In this document: one piece after another, positions 39,901 through 50,800 of the stretch
Numbering within the stretch: the stretch's first letter is position 1
Layout of the letters: every line of letters starts with the position of its first letter
Origin: Candidatus Bandiella numerosa
GTDB taxonomy: Bacteria; Pseudomonadota; Alphaproteobacteria; Rickettsiales; Midichloriaceae
NCBI RefSeq assembly: GCF_029981845.1
Contig: NZ_CP104164.1
Coordinates: forward strand, 806,001-870,000
DNA: 64,000 bases
Direction: 5' to 3'
Program-made: the position numbers and the translations under genes
Notes under the pieces: generated by a model
Seen by the model: only the letters and a program-made list of their open reading frames with translations
What the model was told of the DNA's origin: nothing
Databases searched by the model: none

Positions 39901-42900
39901 TAGGCTCTCCTGTGCTCCCTGATGTATATACTATGTACGCAAGATCTTTTTGACTTAATTTTTGACTGATATTTTTTTTGCTATAGTTTTTATAGTTGGC
40001 CTTCGTAATATTTATTACTTGAGCATAAATACTCTTAATTTTATCATGAGTAGTAGATTCACATAGTACTAATTGAACTCCGCTATCATGCAGTATATAT
40101 TTTATTCTATGTTCGTTACTTTCTGGGTCTATAGGTACGTATCCACAACCAGCTTTCATTATACTAATAATCCATATTACATAATCAATACTTCTGTTAA
40201 TGACTACTCCTACCATATTACTATTAATAAGGCCTTGCTCTTTCTTCAGATAACTGCCTATTTGATTCGCCTTTTCATTTACTTCACCATATGTTATATG
40301 TTTACTTTCACCTACTAACATTATTTTATCTTCATATCCTTCTACACCTCTTTCAAATAATTTTTCGACTCTATCTGAGATAATGGAGGTGTTATTATTT
40401 AGGCTTGATTGAATATTTTTTTCCGCATTTGAAAGTATTTCTATATCCCTTACTCTTACCTTTTTATAATTTGTTATCCCTTCTAATATATTCTTAAAAT
40501 ATTCTCCAAATCTTACTATTGTTTCTCTAGTATATAAGTCTTTTAGATATTCAATCCTTACTTCTTTTTTCCCATCTTCTACGCCATATACCCTAAATAA
40601 TAGATCAAACTTTGATTGTATAACTGCTCCTTCTAAATATCCTATCTTTATTCCTTCCATCTCAATACTTTTCTCCATATCCTCATGTACTACTAATCTA
40701 ACCTGGAACACAGGATTTCTGTTGGTAGCTCTTTCTACCTCTAAACTATCTACTATCTGCTCAAATGGCACATCCTGATGCTCATATGATTTTAGTACAT
40801 CCTCCCTCACTTCCTTCAGTAGCTCATTAAATTTCTTACCTCCTTTTACCTCTCTTCTACTTATCATGGTATTAACAAAAAAGCCGATCATCTTCTCTGT
40901 CTCTTTATAATTCCTATTTGCGATCGGACTACCTATGACTATGTCTTCATTCCCACTTAATTTATGTAACAATACCTTAAGCGCACTTAGTAGAACCATA
41001 TATAGTGATGCTCCCTCTTCCTTACCTATCTCTACTAATCTCTTACTAGTTTCAGCTTCTATTTCAAAATTATAATGTCCTCCCTCATAACTCAATTCCT
41101 TTGGTCTCTTTTTATCCGTTGGTAATCCTAATTCTGCTGGTATTCCTGATAATTTATCTTTCCAATATTTTAATTGTTTTTCTAACTCCTCTCCTGCTAA
41201 CCATTCTCTTTGCCATATACTATAATCCATATATTGTATCGCCATTTCCTCCAATTTTATTTCCTCACCTTTTATATAACTTTTATATATCTCACTTATT
41301 TCCTCACTTAATACCTCTATTGACCAGCCATCACTTACTATATGGTGTAACGTTATTAATAGTACATGCTTTCTTTCTCCTTCCTTAACTAGTTTTACTC
41401 TCCATAATGGTCCTCTTTCCATATTGAATTTCCAGCTTCCTTCTATTTTCTTATGTTTTTCTATCTTACTAGTCTTATCCTCTTCTTCCGATATATCTAC
41501 CTCACTATATACTTCTATATCTTTCAAAACTTCCTGATACACTTCTCCTTTTTCGTCCTCTCTTATCACTGTTCTTAATATCTCATGTCTTTCTTTGATT
41601 TTATTAATTGTTTTCTTTAATGCCTCTCTATCCAACTCTCCTTCTAATGATAATGCTATTGGCATATTATATATTGTTACATCTGGCAATAACTTATCCA
41701 AAAACCATAATCTTTGCTGCGCATACGATAATTCTCCTCTATTACCCCTTCCTTCTTTTACTTTTATCTCTATATCTCTCTTCTCTCCTTTCTTTAGCTC
41801 CTCCTCCATTATCTTACTTAATCCCTCTATTGTCTTTTTATCAAACAAACTCATCAGCTTGATCTCTATTTTATATTCTTTCCTTAATCTGCTGATCAAC
41901 CTTGTTGCTAACAAAGAGTGCCCTCCTATTTTAAAGAAATCATCCTTTATTCCTACTTTCTCCATCCCTAATACCTCTCCCCATATCTCACACAGCTTCC
42001 TCTCCACCTCATTCCTTGGTGCTACATAATTCTCCTCAATGCTGAAGTCTACTTCTGGCAACCCTTTCTTATCTATTTTTCCACTTATTGTAACTGGCAT
42101 CCTCTCTATCCTCTTCAGCTTACTTGGCACCATATATCCCGGTAGCTTATTCCCCAAATATCTCTCTAACCCTTCTTCATCTATCTCCCCTTCACTCACA
42201 TAATATCCAACTATATACTTATCCCCCACTTCTCTTTCCTTTGCTACCACTACACTCTGCCTAATTCCTTCATAACTCTGCAGTGCACTCTCTATCTCCC
42301 CAAGCTCTATTCTGTATCCTCTGATCTTCACCTGCTCATCATTCCTTCCTATGTACTCGATATTACCATCACTTAAATATCTTCCTAGATCTCCTGTCTT
42401 ATATAACCTACTATATCCTCTCTTTATATCTTCTTCTGTTACAAATGGATTCGCTATAAACCTCTCTGCTGTTAATCCAGGTCTATTCAGATATCCTCTC
42501 GCTAATCCTTCTCCCCCTATGCATATCTCTCCTACCGCTCCAATTGGCAGCATATTCTGCCATTTATCTAGTATATATATCTGTACATTCCTAATCCCTT
42601 TTCCTATATCAACTATATTTATATCTTTTTCTTTTTTATCTATTAAATCCAAGCATGTAGCATCAGCTGTTATCTCAGTAGAACCATATATATTATGAAC
42701 ATTTTCTGCTATTTTTTCTTTTATTTCATTTAATGCCTTTATTTCTATTTTTTCTCCGCTTGTTACTGCCTTTCTGAATTTCCAATGAAACTCCTCTTCT
42801 ATCAACGTTTTGTATAATGACGGCACTCCTATGAAGTTACTTATTTTTTCCTTCTGACACACTATTTCTAATTTTTTTATATCTAATAAATCTTCTGACT

Positions 42901-44875
42901 TTATTATTACATTTTTCACACCGTGTAATAATGGGCCCCAGATTTCACATACATAGTCACCAAAATTTACTGATGTTTTATGGCAAGATACATCTCCTTT
43001 TAAATACCTTTGCCACAATAATCTATTTTCTACCCCTTTGTATGTTAAACCTACACCCTTTGGTTTACCACTACTTCCAGAAGTATATAATACATAACAA
43101 AGATCTTCTTTTGCTCTTTTAGCGCTCTTAACAATCCTCTCCTGCCTTTCTATACCTTCCTCATATAACAAAACTTTTGCCTTTAATTGGCTTAATTTTT
43201 TTTCTTGTTCTTTTAATCCTATAATAATTTTACATTTACTGTTTTCCAAAGCATATTCTATCCTTGCAGCTGATGTACTATAATCTATTCCCATTACTAC
43301 TCCACGCACTTTTAATACTGCAAGCATTGTAGCAATATATTCTATACCTCGAGGAATTACTATACATACTATATCATCATATTTTATACCCTCTTCTATT
43401 AAGTAATTTACCAAACAATCTGCTCTTTTATTTAATTCTGCATAACTTATATGCTTTCCAGCATCTACCAATGCTATTTTTTCCGAATCCTTTTTTAAAC
43501 GCTTATAGTATTGACTTAGTATATCTTCATCTGGGTTTGAGGTATAATCAACCTTGGATAATTTTATTCTCTCTTCTTGGCTAGAAATTGAGAAATTGCA
43601 TAGATATTCATCTGGAAAATTGATAATTTGCTGAGTTAAATTCTGCAGACAATTAGCTATTAATTCTATTCTATTCTTACTAAATTTACTACCTTTGTAA
43701 CTAAATCTAAAATGTAGCTCTCTCCCAGGTATTACTGATACTGTGAGTGGGTAACTAGTTTTTTCTGTAAAGTCTAAGCTCCTTATTGAAATAGAGTTTT
43801 TATTTTCTTCCATAGCATTTAATGGAAAATTCTCAAATGCCAATATATTGTCAAATAATGCATCTCCTCCGTATTGCAAAATTGCTTGAATACTAGAAAG
43901 AGAAAGATAACTATGTGCAAGAGATTCACTCATAGTGCTTTGTACATTAAGTGCTAAATTAGAAATTTTCTCATCAGCCTTAAATTTTATGCGCAATGGA
44001 ATGGTATTAATAAACATACCTATCATTCCCTCTATTCCGTCAAGATCGATATGCCTACCAGAGATGGTTACTCCAAACACTATATCATTTTGCCTAGTCA
44101 ATTTTGCTAAAACCATGCCCCAAATAACCTGAACTATAGTATTTAGAGTTACATTATTTTTTTTGGCAAACTGGGATAAGGATTGTATATCTTTAGTATT
44201 AAAACTAAATTGATAATTACCATCAGACTCATTTACATTATTACCAAGTTTAGTACTCTTGCATCCTTGTAGAAGCTCCCCCCAATATCTTGTTGCATAT
44301 TCAGTATCTTGTGTTTTTAACCATATAATATAATTTTTATATGGACGCTTAATACTAGGCTTTAAAGTTTGAGAAGAAATAATTTTCTCATAATTTTCAA
44401 CAACTTCTTGAAAAATGATAGGCAAACACCAACCATCCAATATAATATGATGTTTGTTCCAAATGAAATAATATTTATTGTTTGCTACTTTAATTAAATT
44501 GAATCTCATCAGAGGTGCTTTTGTTAAATCAAAGCCCTTTGTTAACTCTTCTTTTGAGAGCTTAGTTAATTTTTTTATATGGTCCCATTCTTTATTCCAT
44601 GAGCATATTTTCCATGTAGCTTTTACATATTTATGAATAATTTGTACTGGCTCATTTATTTTTTCCCAATAAAAGCTTGCCCTTAAGCTCTCATGTGAAT
44701 TGATAGTAAATTGCCATGCATTCTGCCATGCTTCAACATTTAACTCTCCTTTTAGCTCATATATATTTTGAACAAAATATATATCTTTATTTTGTTTATA
44801 AACACTTTCAAAAAGCAATCCGGATTGTAATGGAGATAAACCATATATATCAGATATATTTTTATTTTTACTCAT
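33980..44875 (-). CDS. Non-ribosomal peptide synthetase, C-A-T-C-A-T-C-A-T-C
   Basis: A 3631-residue synthetase, last in the operon. Order, with motif positions in residues: C1 HHIILDGW (~142), A1 YTSGSSGKPKG (~595), T1 GGHSL (~982), C2 HHIVSDGWS (~1180), A2 (~1650), T2 (~2040), C3 (~2236), A3 (~2720), T3 (~3110), C4 (~3307). C1 is of the type that follows an epimerised donor, agreeing with the E domain ending the previous protein. Hand-read pocket codes: A1 GDCIVSIADK (no Asp235; faintly like VDW-type Arg pockets), A2 DLTKIGHIGK (Asp), A3 DIWELTADDK (unassigned). The protein ends after C4 (…KNPIDLDF) with no A, T, thioesterase or reductase. C2, C3 and C4 are nearly identical in DNA. ATG has a strong AGAGGTGATG site and lies 12 bp after the preceding stop. 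Confidence 0.95.
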   Translation of the reverse strand: MSKNKNISDIYGLSPLQSGLLFESVYKQNKDIYFVQNIYELKGELNVEAWQNAWQFTINSHESLRASFYWEKINEPVQIIHKYVKATWKICSWNKEWDHIKKLTKLSKEELTKGFDLTKAPLMRFNLIKVANNKYYFIWNKHHIILDGWCLPIIFQEVVENYEKIISSQTLKPSIKRPYKNYIIWLKTQDTEYATRYWGELLQGCKSTKLGNNVNESDGNYQFSFNTKDIQSLSQFAKKNNVTLNTIVQVIWGMVLAKLTRQNDIVFGVTISGRHIDLDGIEGMIGMFINTIPLRIKFKADEKISNLALNVQSTMSESLAHSYLSLSSIQAILQYGGDALFDNILAFENFPLNAMEENKNSISIRSLDFTEKTSYPLTVSVIPGRELHFRFSYKGSKFSKNRIELIANCLQNLTQQIINFPDEYLCNFSISSQEERIKLSKVDYTSNPDEDILSQYYKRLKKDSEKIALVDAGKHISYAELNKRADCLVNYLIEEGIKYDDIVCIVIPRGIEYIATMLAVLKVRGVVMGIDYSTSAARIEYALENSKCKIIIGLKEQEKKLSQLKAKVLLYEEGIERQERIVKSAKRAKEDLCYVLYTSGSSGKPKGVGLTYKGVENRLLWQRYLKGDVSCHKTSVNFGDYVCEIWGPLLHGVKNVIIKSEDLLDIKKLEIVCQKEKISNFIGVPSLYKTLIEEEFHWKFRKAVTSGEKIEIKALNEIKEKIAENVHNIYGSTEITADATCLDLIDKKEKDINIVDIGKGIRNVQIYILDKWQNMLPIGAVGEICIGGEGLARGYLNRPGLTAERFIANPFVTEEDIKRGYSRLYKTGDLGRYLSDGNIEYIGRNDEQVKIRGYRIELGEIESALQSYEGIRQSVVVAKEREVGDKYIVGYYVSEGEIDEEGLERYLGNKLPGYMVPSKLKRIERMPVTISGKIDKKGLPEVDFSIEENYVAPRNEVERKLCEIWGEVLGMEKVGIKDDFFKIGGHSLLATRLISRLRKEYKIEIKLMSLFDKKTIEGLSKIMEEELKKGEKRDIEIKVKEGRGNRGELSYAQQRLWFLDKLLPDVTIYNMPIALSLEGELDREALKKTINKIKERHEILRTVIREDEKGEVYQEVLKDIEVYSEVDISEEEDKTSKIEKHKKIEGSWKFNMERGPLWRVKLVKEGERKHVLLITLHHIVSDGWSIEVLSEEISEIYKSYIKGEEIKLEEMAIQYMDYSIWQREWLAGEELEKQLKYWKDKLSGIPAELGLPTDKKRPKELSYEGGHYNFEIEAETSKRLVEIGKEEGASLYMVLLSALKVLLHKLSGNEDIVIGSPIANRNYKETEKMIGFFVNTMISRREVKGGKKFNELLKEVREDVLKSYEHQDVPFEQIVDSLEVERATNRNPVFQVRLVVHEDMEKSIEMEGIKIGYLEGAVIQSKFDLLFRVYGVEDGKKEVRIEYLKDLYTRETIVRFGEYFKNILEGITNYKKVRVRDIEILSNAEKNIQSSLNNNTSIISDRVEKLFERGVEGYEDKIMLVGESKHITYGEVNEKANQIGSYLKKEQGLINSNMVGVVINRSIDYVIWIISIMKAGCGYVPIDPESNEHRIKYILHDSGVQLVLCESTTHDKIKSIYAQVINITKANYKNYSKKNISQKLSQKDLAYIVYTSGSTGEPKGVCIEHKSLVNYVRHIIDAGIIEGENVMYMNGIATDLGNTSLYGSIISGKKLYIAKAGEELDTSEIVEIIRRERIELIKLTPTYYSILREESGWEENKKRMEEVKFIIGGEKLNKEEIEGNIKIINHYGPTEGTIGAIVNQEIDYNNYNDIAIGKGISNVQVYILDKWQNMLPIGAIGEICIGGEGLARGYLNRPGLTAEKFIANPFTTEEDIKRGYSRVYKTGDLGRYLSNGNIEYIGRNDEQVKIRGYRIELGEIENVLLGHGDVKNCKVVVDEVSNEKKIVSYIVAGEFEPTDEDLNEYVNEYLPEYMQPNKYVILERLPFTSTGKIDKKRLPSVDWDIRGDEESYVAPRNEIERKMSEIWEEVLGIDKVGIKDNFFKMGGHSLLATRLISRLRKEYKIEIKLMSLFDKKTIEGLSKIIAEGLKKGVRRDIEIKVKEGRGNKGKLSYAQQRLWFLDKLLPDVTIYNMPIALSLEGKLDREALKKTINKIKERHEILRTVIREDEEGEVYQEVLKDIEVYSEVDISEEEDKSSKIEKHKKIEGSWKFNMERGPLWRVKLVKEGERKHVLLITLHHIVSDGWSIEVLSEEISEIYKSYIKGEEIKLEKLAIQYMDYSIWQREWLAGEELEKQLKYWKDKLSGIPAELGLPTDKKRPKELSYEGGHYNFEIEVETSKRLVEIGKEEGASLYMVLLSALKVLLHKLSGNEDIVIGSPIANRNYKETEKMIGFFVNTMISRGEVKGNKKFNELLSEVRNDILTSYEHQDIPFEQIVDSLEVERTTNKNPVFQVMFNMRNIVNSNKGLLLNVSTENIANPYKIAKFDIDLDCSYYANGTINFDIRYIKDLFYPKTIEAFAGYFSNILDNILTNKEIKLRNIKIIPDKREKNRGIEKEYIGGEGIIELFEKQVKEVPDRIAVVCGFKQMTYKEINEKSNQLARYLISKGIRKDSLVMLFIERSEYLLITILGILKAGGGYIPVDSSYPDKRVKYILSDTNAKMLIGSGEYGDRMEKISKEVKIDREDELLTELIDSKEMEENISKEGRGNLYIKVSSYNIAYVIYTSGTTGRPKGVMVNHGGMLNHLMEKVRGLKYTKKDIIAQTATQVFDISVWQLFIAIIKGSKEVIIKQESVLDSNELMEMLRKENISVLELVPTQIEYLLEKYRSSKIRMLLVTGEAFKKVLREEILSKMKGVEIINAYGPTECSDDVTHYIFDGRSKSIENNITPIGKLIANTQIYIVDQYMSLLPTGAIGELYVGGAGLARGYLNRSGLTAEKFIANPFATEGDIKRGYSRLYRTGDLGRYLSDGNIEYIGRNDEQVKIRGYRIELGEIENVIQAYTGIKQGVVVAKVREGGNKYLVGYYVSEEELNEEDMENYLGKKLPEYMIPSKLMKIEKIPVTINGKIDKKGLPEPEFSNEEGYVAPRNEIEEKSCKIWEEVLGIDKVGIKDDFFKMGGHSLLATRLISRLRKEYKIEIKLMSLFDKKTIEGLSKIIAEGLKKGVRRDIEIKVKEGRGNKGKLSYAQQRLWFLDKLLPDVTIYNMPIALSLEGKLDREALKKTINKIKERHEILRTVIREDEEGEVYQEVLKDIEVYSEVDISEEEDKSSKIEKHKKIEGSWKFNMERGPLWRVKLVKEGERKHVLLITLHHIVSDGWSIEVLSEEISEIYKSYIKGEEIKLEEMAIQYIDYSIWQREWLAGEELEKQLKYWKEKLSGIPAELGLPTDKKRPKELSYEGGHYNFEIEVETSKRLVEIGKEEGASLYMVLLSALKVLLHKLSGNEDIVIGSPIANRNYKETEKMIGFFVNTMISRGEVKGSKKFNELLSEVRNDILTSYEHQDVPFEQIVDSLEVERATNKNPVFQVRLVVHEAMEKGIEMEGIKISYLEGAVIQSKFDLLFRIYSIEDGKKGVRIEYLKDLYTRETIVRFGEYFKNILEAIANYKNVRVRDIEILSDIERNLHVNLVTKNPIDLDF
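34313..35560 (-). repeat. C-domain repeat, copy 3 (C4)
   Basis: About 1.25 kb covering most of C4 and the T3 3' end. Nearly identical in DNA to 37526-38773 (offset exactly 3213 bp) and to 40700-41947. Synonymous positions are also conserved, so the copies are recent or homogenised. Confidence 0.85.
37526..38773 (-). repeat. C-domain repeat, copy 2 (C3)
   Basis: Middle copy of the 1.25-kb block, spanning C3 and part of T2. It lies 3213 bp from copy 3 and 3174 bp from copy 1. Confidence 0.85.
40700..41947 (-). repeat. C-domain repeat, copy 1 (C2)
   Basis: First copy in transcription order, spanning C2 and part of T1. Slightly more diverged than the other two, mainly near its T-domain end. Confidence 0.85.
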
Positions 44876-44887
44876 AGTTCATCACCT

Positions 44888-47800
44888 CTATATATTATCT
44901 AAAATTTCATCCAATTCTTCTTGATCCAAATCTGAAGAATTAAAATCACTCGGTGTATAGTTAACATCTTTCTGATCTAAGCAATGCTCAATAATTTGAA
45001 TAAATCTTTTCTCAAATTGAGTTGCAATCTTTTTAATAGTCTCTGAGCTTAAACCACCTGTATAATTCCAAGTAAATCTAAGTTGTTTTGAGATAATATG
45101 ACCATTAATTTCCAATGCATGCTTTATATCTTTATCACCAATAGTTTCGCCAACAGGAAAATTGCCAAATGCAAATAAAGTTGTTTCATCATCAACGTTA
45201 TCTAATTGCCCCAAATAATTAAACAGTATATCTACTTTTCTTTCTTTAATCTTTCCTTGCATATTAGCTATGCCATAACTAATTCCTTGATCAGGTATTT
45301 GTCTTAATATTTCTTTGATATCTTTAATTGCTACAGATAAATTATTTGCATCTTTTGTTTTTAGCTCAACAGGGAACAAAGTTGTAAACCAACCAATAGT
45401 TCTTGTAAGATCTAAGTTGCTATTCAAACCATCGCGTCCATGTCCTTCAAGCATAATTGTTATTTTGTATTTTTTTTGTATATCCCCTATGCTCAATAAT
45501 AAAGCTAAGAGAAAAAGATCATTAGCCTGCGTATTATAGCTTTTGTGTGCTTCGACTAAAAATAACCTAGTTATTTCTTTAGAAAATAAAATTTCCTGAT
45601 GCTTAACACCTACATAATTTGAGTTATAATCGTAAGTCAAATTATGATATCCTAGGTTATTATAATATTTAGTCACACTATCTAAATCATTATATTTACT
45701 TAAATATTCACTCCAAGATTTATAATGGTCAGTTTTTTCTTCTAATGCCTTATCTAAAAAAAGATCATTAACATCTTGTAATAAAATTCTCCATGATACG
45801 ACATCTATTATCAAATGATGTATTATCCATAGCAACCCTTTTCCTTCTACCCATATCAAGCTATCTATTGGGCCTTTTTTCACATCCAAACTTTTTTGCC
45901 TTTCCGTGATAATGGAATTTAATGCATAATCTGATAAATGTTCATCAACTACTTCAAAAAGGATATCACTTTCTTTTATTTTGTAATATCCCATCCATTC
46001 TCCTGATTTAAATTCATATCTTAATCTAAAAGCTTCGTGAGTTGCTCTGATCTGCTGAATTATACTTTTCATCTTATCCATCTCTATTTTTCTCTTGCTC
46101 TTAAACCAAAAAGCCTGGTTAAAATGATTGTAATTTTTGAAATTCTTAAAAAACCATTTCTGTATTGGCAATAACTTCACTTTACCTGTAGCAGCAAATT
46201 TTTGAAAACTCTGCTGGACATCATGCGCTTTACTATTTCTTGCTAATCCTTCAATAGTAGGTGTATGAAAAACTTGTTTAATGTCAAAATAAATACCAGC
46301 TTTTTTAGCTCTTGAGACCATTTGTATACTTATGATAGAGTCTCCCCCCAAATTAAAGAAATTATCTAATCTACCAATTTTTTTTACCCCTAATATGCTA
46401 GACCATATTTCTGCTAAAATTTTCTCAATTTCACCTATAGGCTCTTGATATCCCTCTGATTCTTCTTCTATTTCTGCTTTTGGCAACATATCTCTATTAA
46501 CTTTTCCATTCACTGTTAAAGGAATTTTTTCTAAAACTGTAAATTTATTTGGCTGCATGTATTCTGGTAAAAATTTTTGGCAAGCATATTTTACCTCATT
46601 TATTACACGCTCTTCAGAAAATTTTTTCACATCATTATCAAGCAGTAGATATGCTATTAGTTTCTTATTTTTTAATTCAGCTTCCCATAGAATTACTATG
46701 CAATATTTTACTCCTATTACATCGGAAATAATTTTTTCTATTTCTCCTAGTTCAACCCTATAGCCCCTTATTTTTACTTGGAAATCATTTCGTCCTATGT
46801 ACTCAATATTCCCATCACTTAAATATCTTCCTAAATCTCCTGTTTTATATATTCTACTACCAGAACCTTCATTGCTACTTTTATCATCGTTTTTTATATA
46901 AAAAGGGTTTGCTATAAACATCTCCGCAGTTTTCCTAGGCATATTATAATAGTGTAATGCTACTCCCTTTCCTCCAATATATATTTCACCTATCACGCCT
47001 ATTCCGCAATGTTTTCCGAACCTATCTAAAACATACATTTTTTGATTAGGCATTGATTCGCCGTAAGGTATATTCACATTATTCTGAGGTAGATGATTTG
47101 TATTATACCAAATCGACCAAATACTACCTTCCGTGGCTCCACCTAAGCTTATAACATTCGAATTAGGAAATTTATTTTTAATTTGCTCAGGCAATTGAGG
47201 AGGTATTCTATCTCCACTCAAGAGGTATGTCATATTAGTAATACTCGTGCATCCAAGATCTTCATAATGACTAACCAACAGCTGTGCCAGCTGAGGAACA
47301 GAATTCCATATAGTAATATTATGTTTTTTCAACAAATTTAACCAATACAAAGGATCTTTGTTATTTGCTATATCTGGTAATATTACTGTGCCACCTACAG
47401 CAGTAACTCCAAAATAATCGTATACTGATAAATCAAAACCTATGCCTGACAATGACAATACTTTATCCGATTTGGAAAAATTAAATTCAGTGTTGATACT
47501 ATTGATAGTGTTTACCACACTGTTATGTTTAATACTTACACCTTTTGGCCTTCCTGTGCTGCCTGAAGTATAAATAACATAAGATATAGAATCTTCTGAT
47601 ATCATAGGATAGCGATTATCTTCAGAAAATTTAGTAATGTTCTCTTTATCTTCAAAGCAAATTATCCCTTCAGTAAAAAAAGAAAATCTTTTAATATATT
47701 TACTATTAGTAATTACTAATCCTATACCTGAATCTTCTATAATACTCTGTATTCTTTCATCAGGATATTCAGGCTCTATTGGTACATAAGCAAAACCTGC

Positions 47801-50800
47801 TTTTAGAGTAGCAAGCAAAGGAATTAAAATTCTTTCATTCTTCAATAAGCAAATGCCTATTAATTTATTTTTATTTATTTCTTTAGATAAAATTATATTC
47901 TTTAATTGATTTGATTTATTGTATATTATCCCATAAGTTAGCTGACTACCATTACATTCTACCGCAACTCTGTCATAATTTATTAATGCTTGTTTCTCAA
48001 ATAATTTGTGGAGAATATTCTCACTTTTAAATTTTTGTTGATTACCATTCCATTTTTGAATATTAATTTGTTTTTCTCTGTCATAAATACCTATATCAGA
48101 CAACCTTTGATTTATATCTTCTAGCAAATCTTTCAACATTAACTCATAATCAGTGACTATTTTCTTGATAGTATCTCTATTATAAATACTTGTGGAATAA
48201 TTTAATTCAATTTCTAGAGAGTTAGCAGTCTCAATAATAGTAAAAGTAATTTCAAATTTTGCTTTATAATAATAGGAAAATTCATAATCTGAAACTTCAA
48301 GATTGCCTAGATTAAATTTCTCTTTCCCTTTTTTTTGATATACAAACATAATCTGAAAGACAGGATGTCGTCCTAAATCTCTATTTATATTTAAATGGTC
48401 TACTATATTTTCAAATGGTATATCTTGATTATCATAAGCATCATATAACTGATTTTTAACTTTATATAATAAATCTCTAAAACTTGGGTTACCATTAATT
48501 GAAATTCGTACAGGCAAAGTGTTTAAAAATAGACCTATAATATTTGAAAAATCATGCTTCCTTCTATTAGCAATTGGGGTACCAATAATTATATCTTTCT
48601 GATTAAATGCTAAACTTAAAAATGTACTTAATGTGGTCATTAAGAATGTGAAGACTGTAACGTTTTCAGTAATTGCTATTTTCTTAAGTCTCTTTAAAAT
48701 ACTATCTTCAAGCTTGTGATTATAGCTAGCCCCCTTAAAACTCTGCTCTAATGGTCTAGGTTTATCCGTTGGTATTTCTAAATTCTTCAAGGCGTGAAGA
48801 TTATCTTTCCAGTACTTAAGCTGCTTTTTTATAACTTCACCTGTTAAAAATTTATGCTGCCAAACCGAAAAATCTGCATATTGAACATTTATTAAGGGTA
48901 ACTTTGGCTCTTCATTTTTTAAAAAAGATGCATAACATTGAAATAACTCTTTTTTAAAAATATTAAGTGACCAATCATCAATGATAATATGATGAAAATT
49001 AATAATTAATACATGCTTGAGGTTTTCCTGTTTTATTAAAAGGCCTCTACACAAAATTTCTCGGGAAAATAAAAATGGTTTTTCTAGCTCTTCTCTTATC
49101 AATTTATTGATTGGTTGATTAGCATTTAATAAGATAGTCTTCAAAGGGAACGGAGTATTTATCGATAATATATTTTGATATGCTATTCCTTCTTTATTGA
49201 CTATAGTAGTTCTTAAGGATTCATGCCTGCTAACAAGAAAATTTAATGATTTCTCTAGGGCAATAATGTTTATACTTCCTTTTAATAAAATAGCAATTGG
49301 GACATGATATAAAGTATTATCCCCAATTAATTTATCTAAAAACCACAACCTTTGTTGGGCATACGACAATAATATATCTTGATTTTTATCAATCCGCGAT
49401 ATTGATAGCAATGTATCTTTCTTATAATAACTTAGAGATATTTTTGCTGACAAATCAGATAAAAGACTTGATTCAAATACATCCTTAAAGTTTATTTCTG
49501 TTTCAAAATTATCTTTAACTTTAGAAATTATTTTAATTGCTAATAATGAATCACCACCTAATTTAAAGAAGTCATCTTTTATTCCTACCCTATCTATCCC
49601 TAATACCTCTTCCCATATCTCACACATCTTCTTCTCTATCTCATTTCTTGGTTCTACATAATTCACCTCATCTATAAAATCTACTTCTGGTAATCCTTTC
49701 TTATCTATCTTTCCATTTATTGTAAGTGCTATCTCTCCTATCTTCATCAACTTACTCGGCATCATATATTCTGGTAACTTATTCCCCAAATAATTCTCCA
49801 TTTCTTTTTCATCTAACTCTTCCTCACTTACATAATATCCTACTATATACTTATCTCCTCCTCCTTCTCTTTCCTTTGCTACCACTACACTCTGCCTAAC
49901 TCCTTCATAGCTCTGCATCACATTCTCTATCTCCCCAAGCTCTATTCTATATCCTCTGATCTTCACTTGCTCATCATTCCTTCCTATATATTCTATATTT
50001 CCATCACTTAAATATCTGCCTAAATCTCCTGTCCTATATAACCTACTATATCCTCTCTTTATGTCTTCTTCTGTTGCAAATGGGTTTGCTATAAATTTTT
50101 CTGCTGTTAACCCTGGCCTATTTAGATATCCTCTTGCTAATCCTTCTCCTCCTATACATATCTCTCCTATCGCTCCGATTGGTAATACTTCTCCTTCTTT
50201 TGATAATATATATATCTTTAAATCTCCTAATCTTCTCCCTATAGAATTGTTATTGTTATTTTCATCTTCTTCTTTTATCGCCTTATATGTTGCGTGTACT
50301 GTTGTTTCTGTTATGCCGTACATATTTACCAGTCTTGGCTTATTATATCCATACTTATTCAACCATTCTCTTAATTTTCCTTGATTTAATGCATCTCCTC
50401 CAAATATTACATATCTTAATTTAGATAACTTTTCTCTACTTCTTGATTCATTTATAAAATTATAAAATGCTCCTGGTGTTTGATTTAATACCGTTATCCC
50501 TTCTGTTTTACATAAATTAAAAAATAACTTTGTATCTATGATTTTTTCTTGAGATGCTATTACTAATTTCCCTCCATACAACAAAGAACCCCATATCTCC
50601 CATACTGTGAAGTCAAATATATATGAATGAAATAGTACCCATATATCTTTATGGTCAAATTTATATTTTTTTTGAGTTATACTAAATAATCTTGCTACAT
50701 TGTTGTGAATCTGCATCACTCCCTTCGGCTTCCCGGTTGTTCCAGATGTATATATTATATATGCTAGATCCTTTACTCCTCTTTCTACCTTTATATCTTC

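Noticed and set aside
34618..44132. Many open frames on the plus strand opposite the NRPS genes
   Set aside because: They are antisense shadows of purine-rich coding sequence, made of Leu/Ile/Ser/Pro-rich translations. Several are near copies of each other only because the NRPS repeats are.
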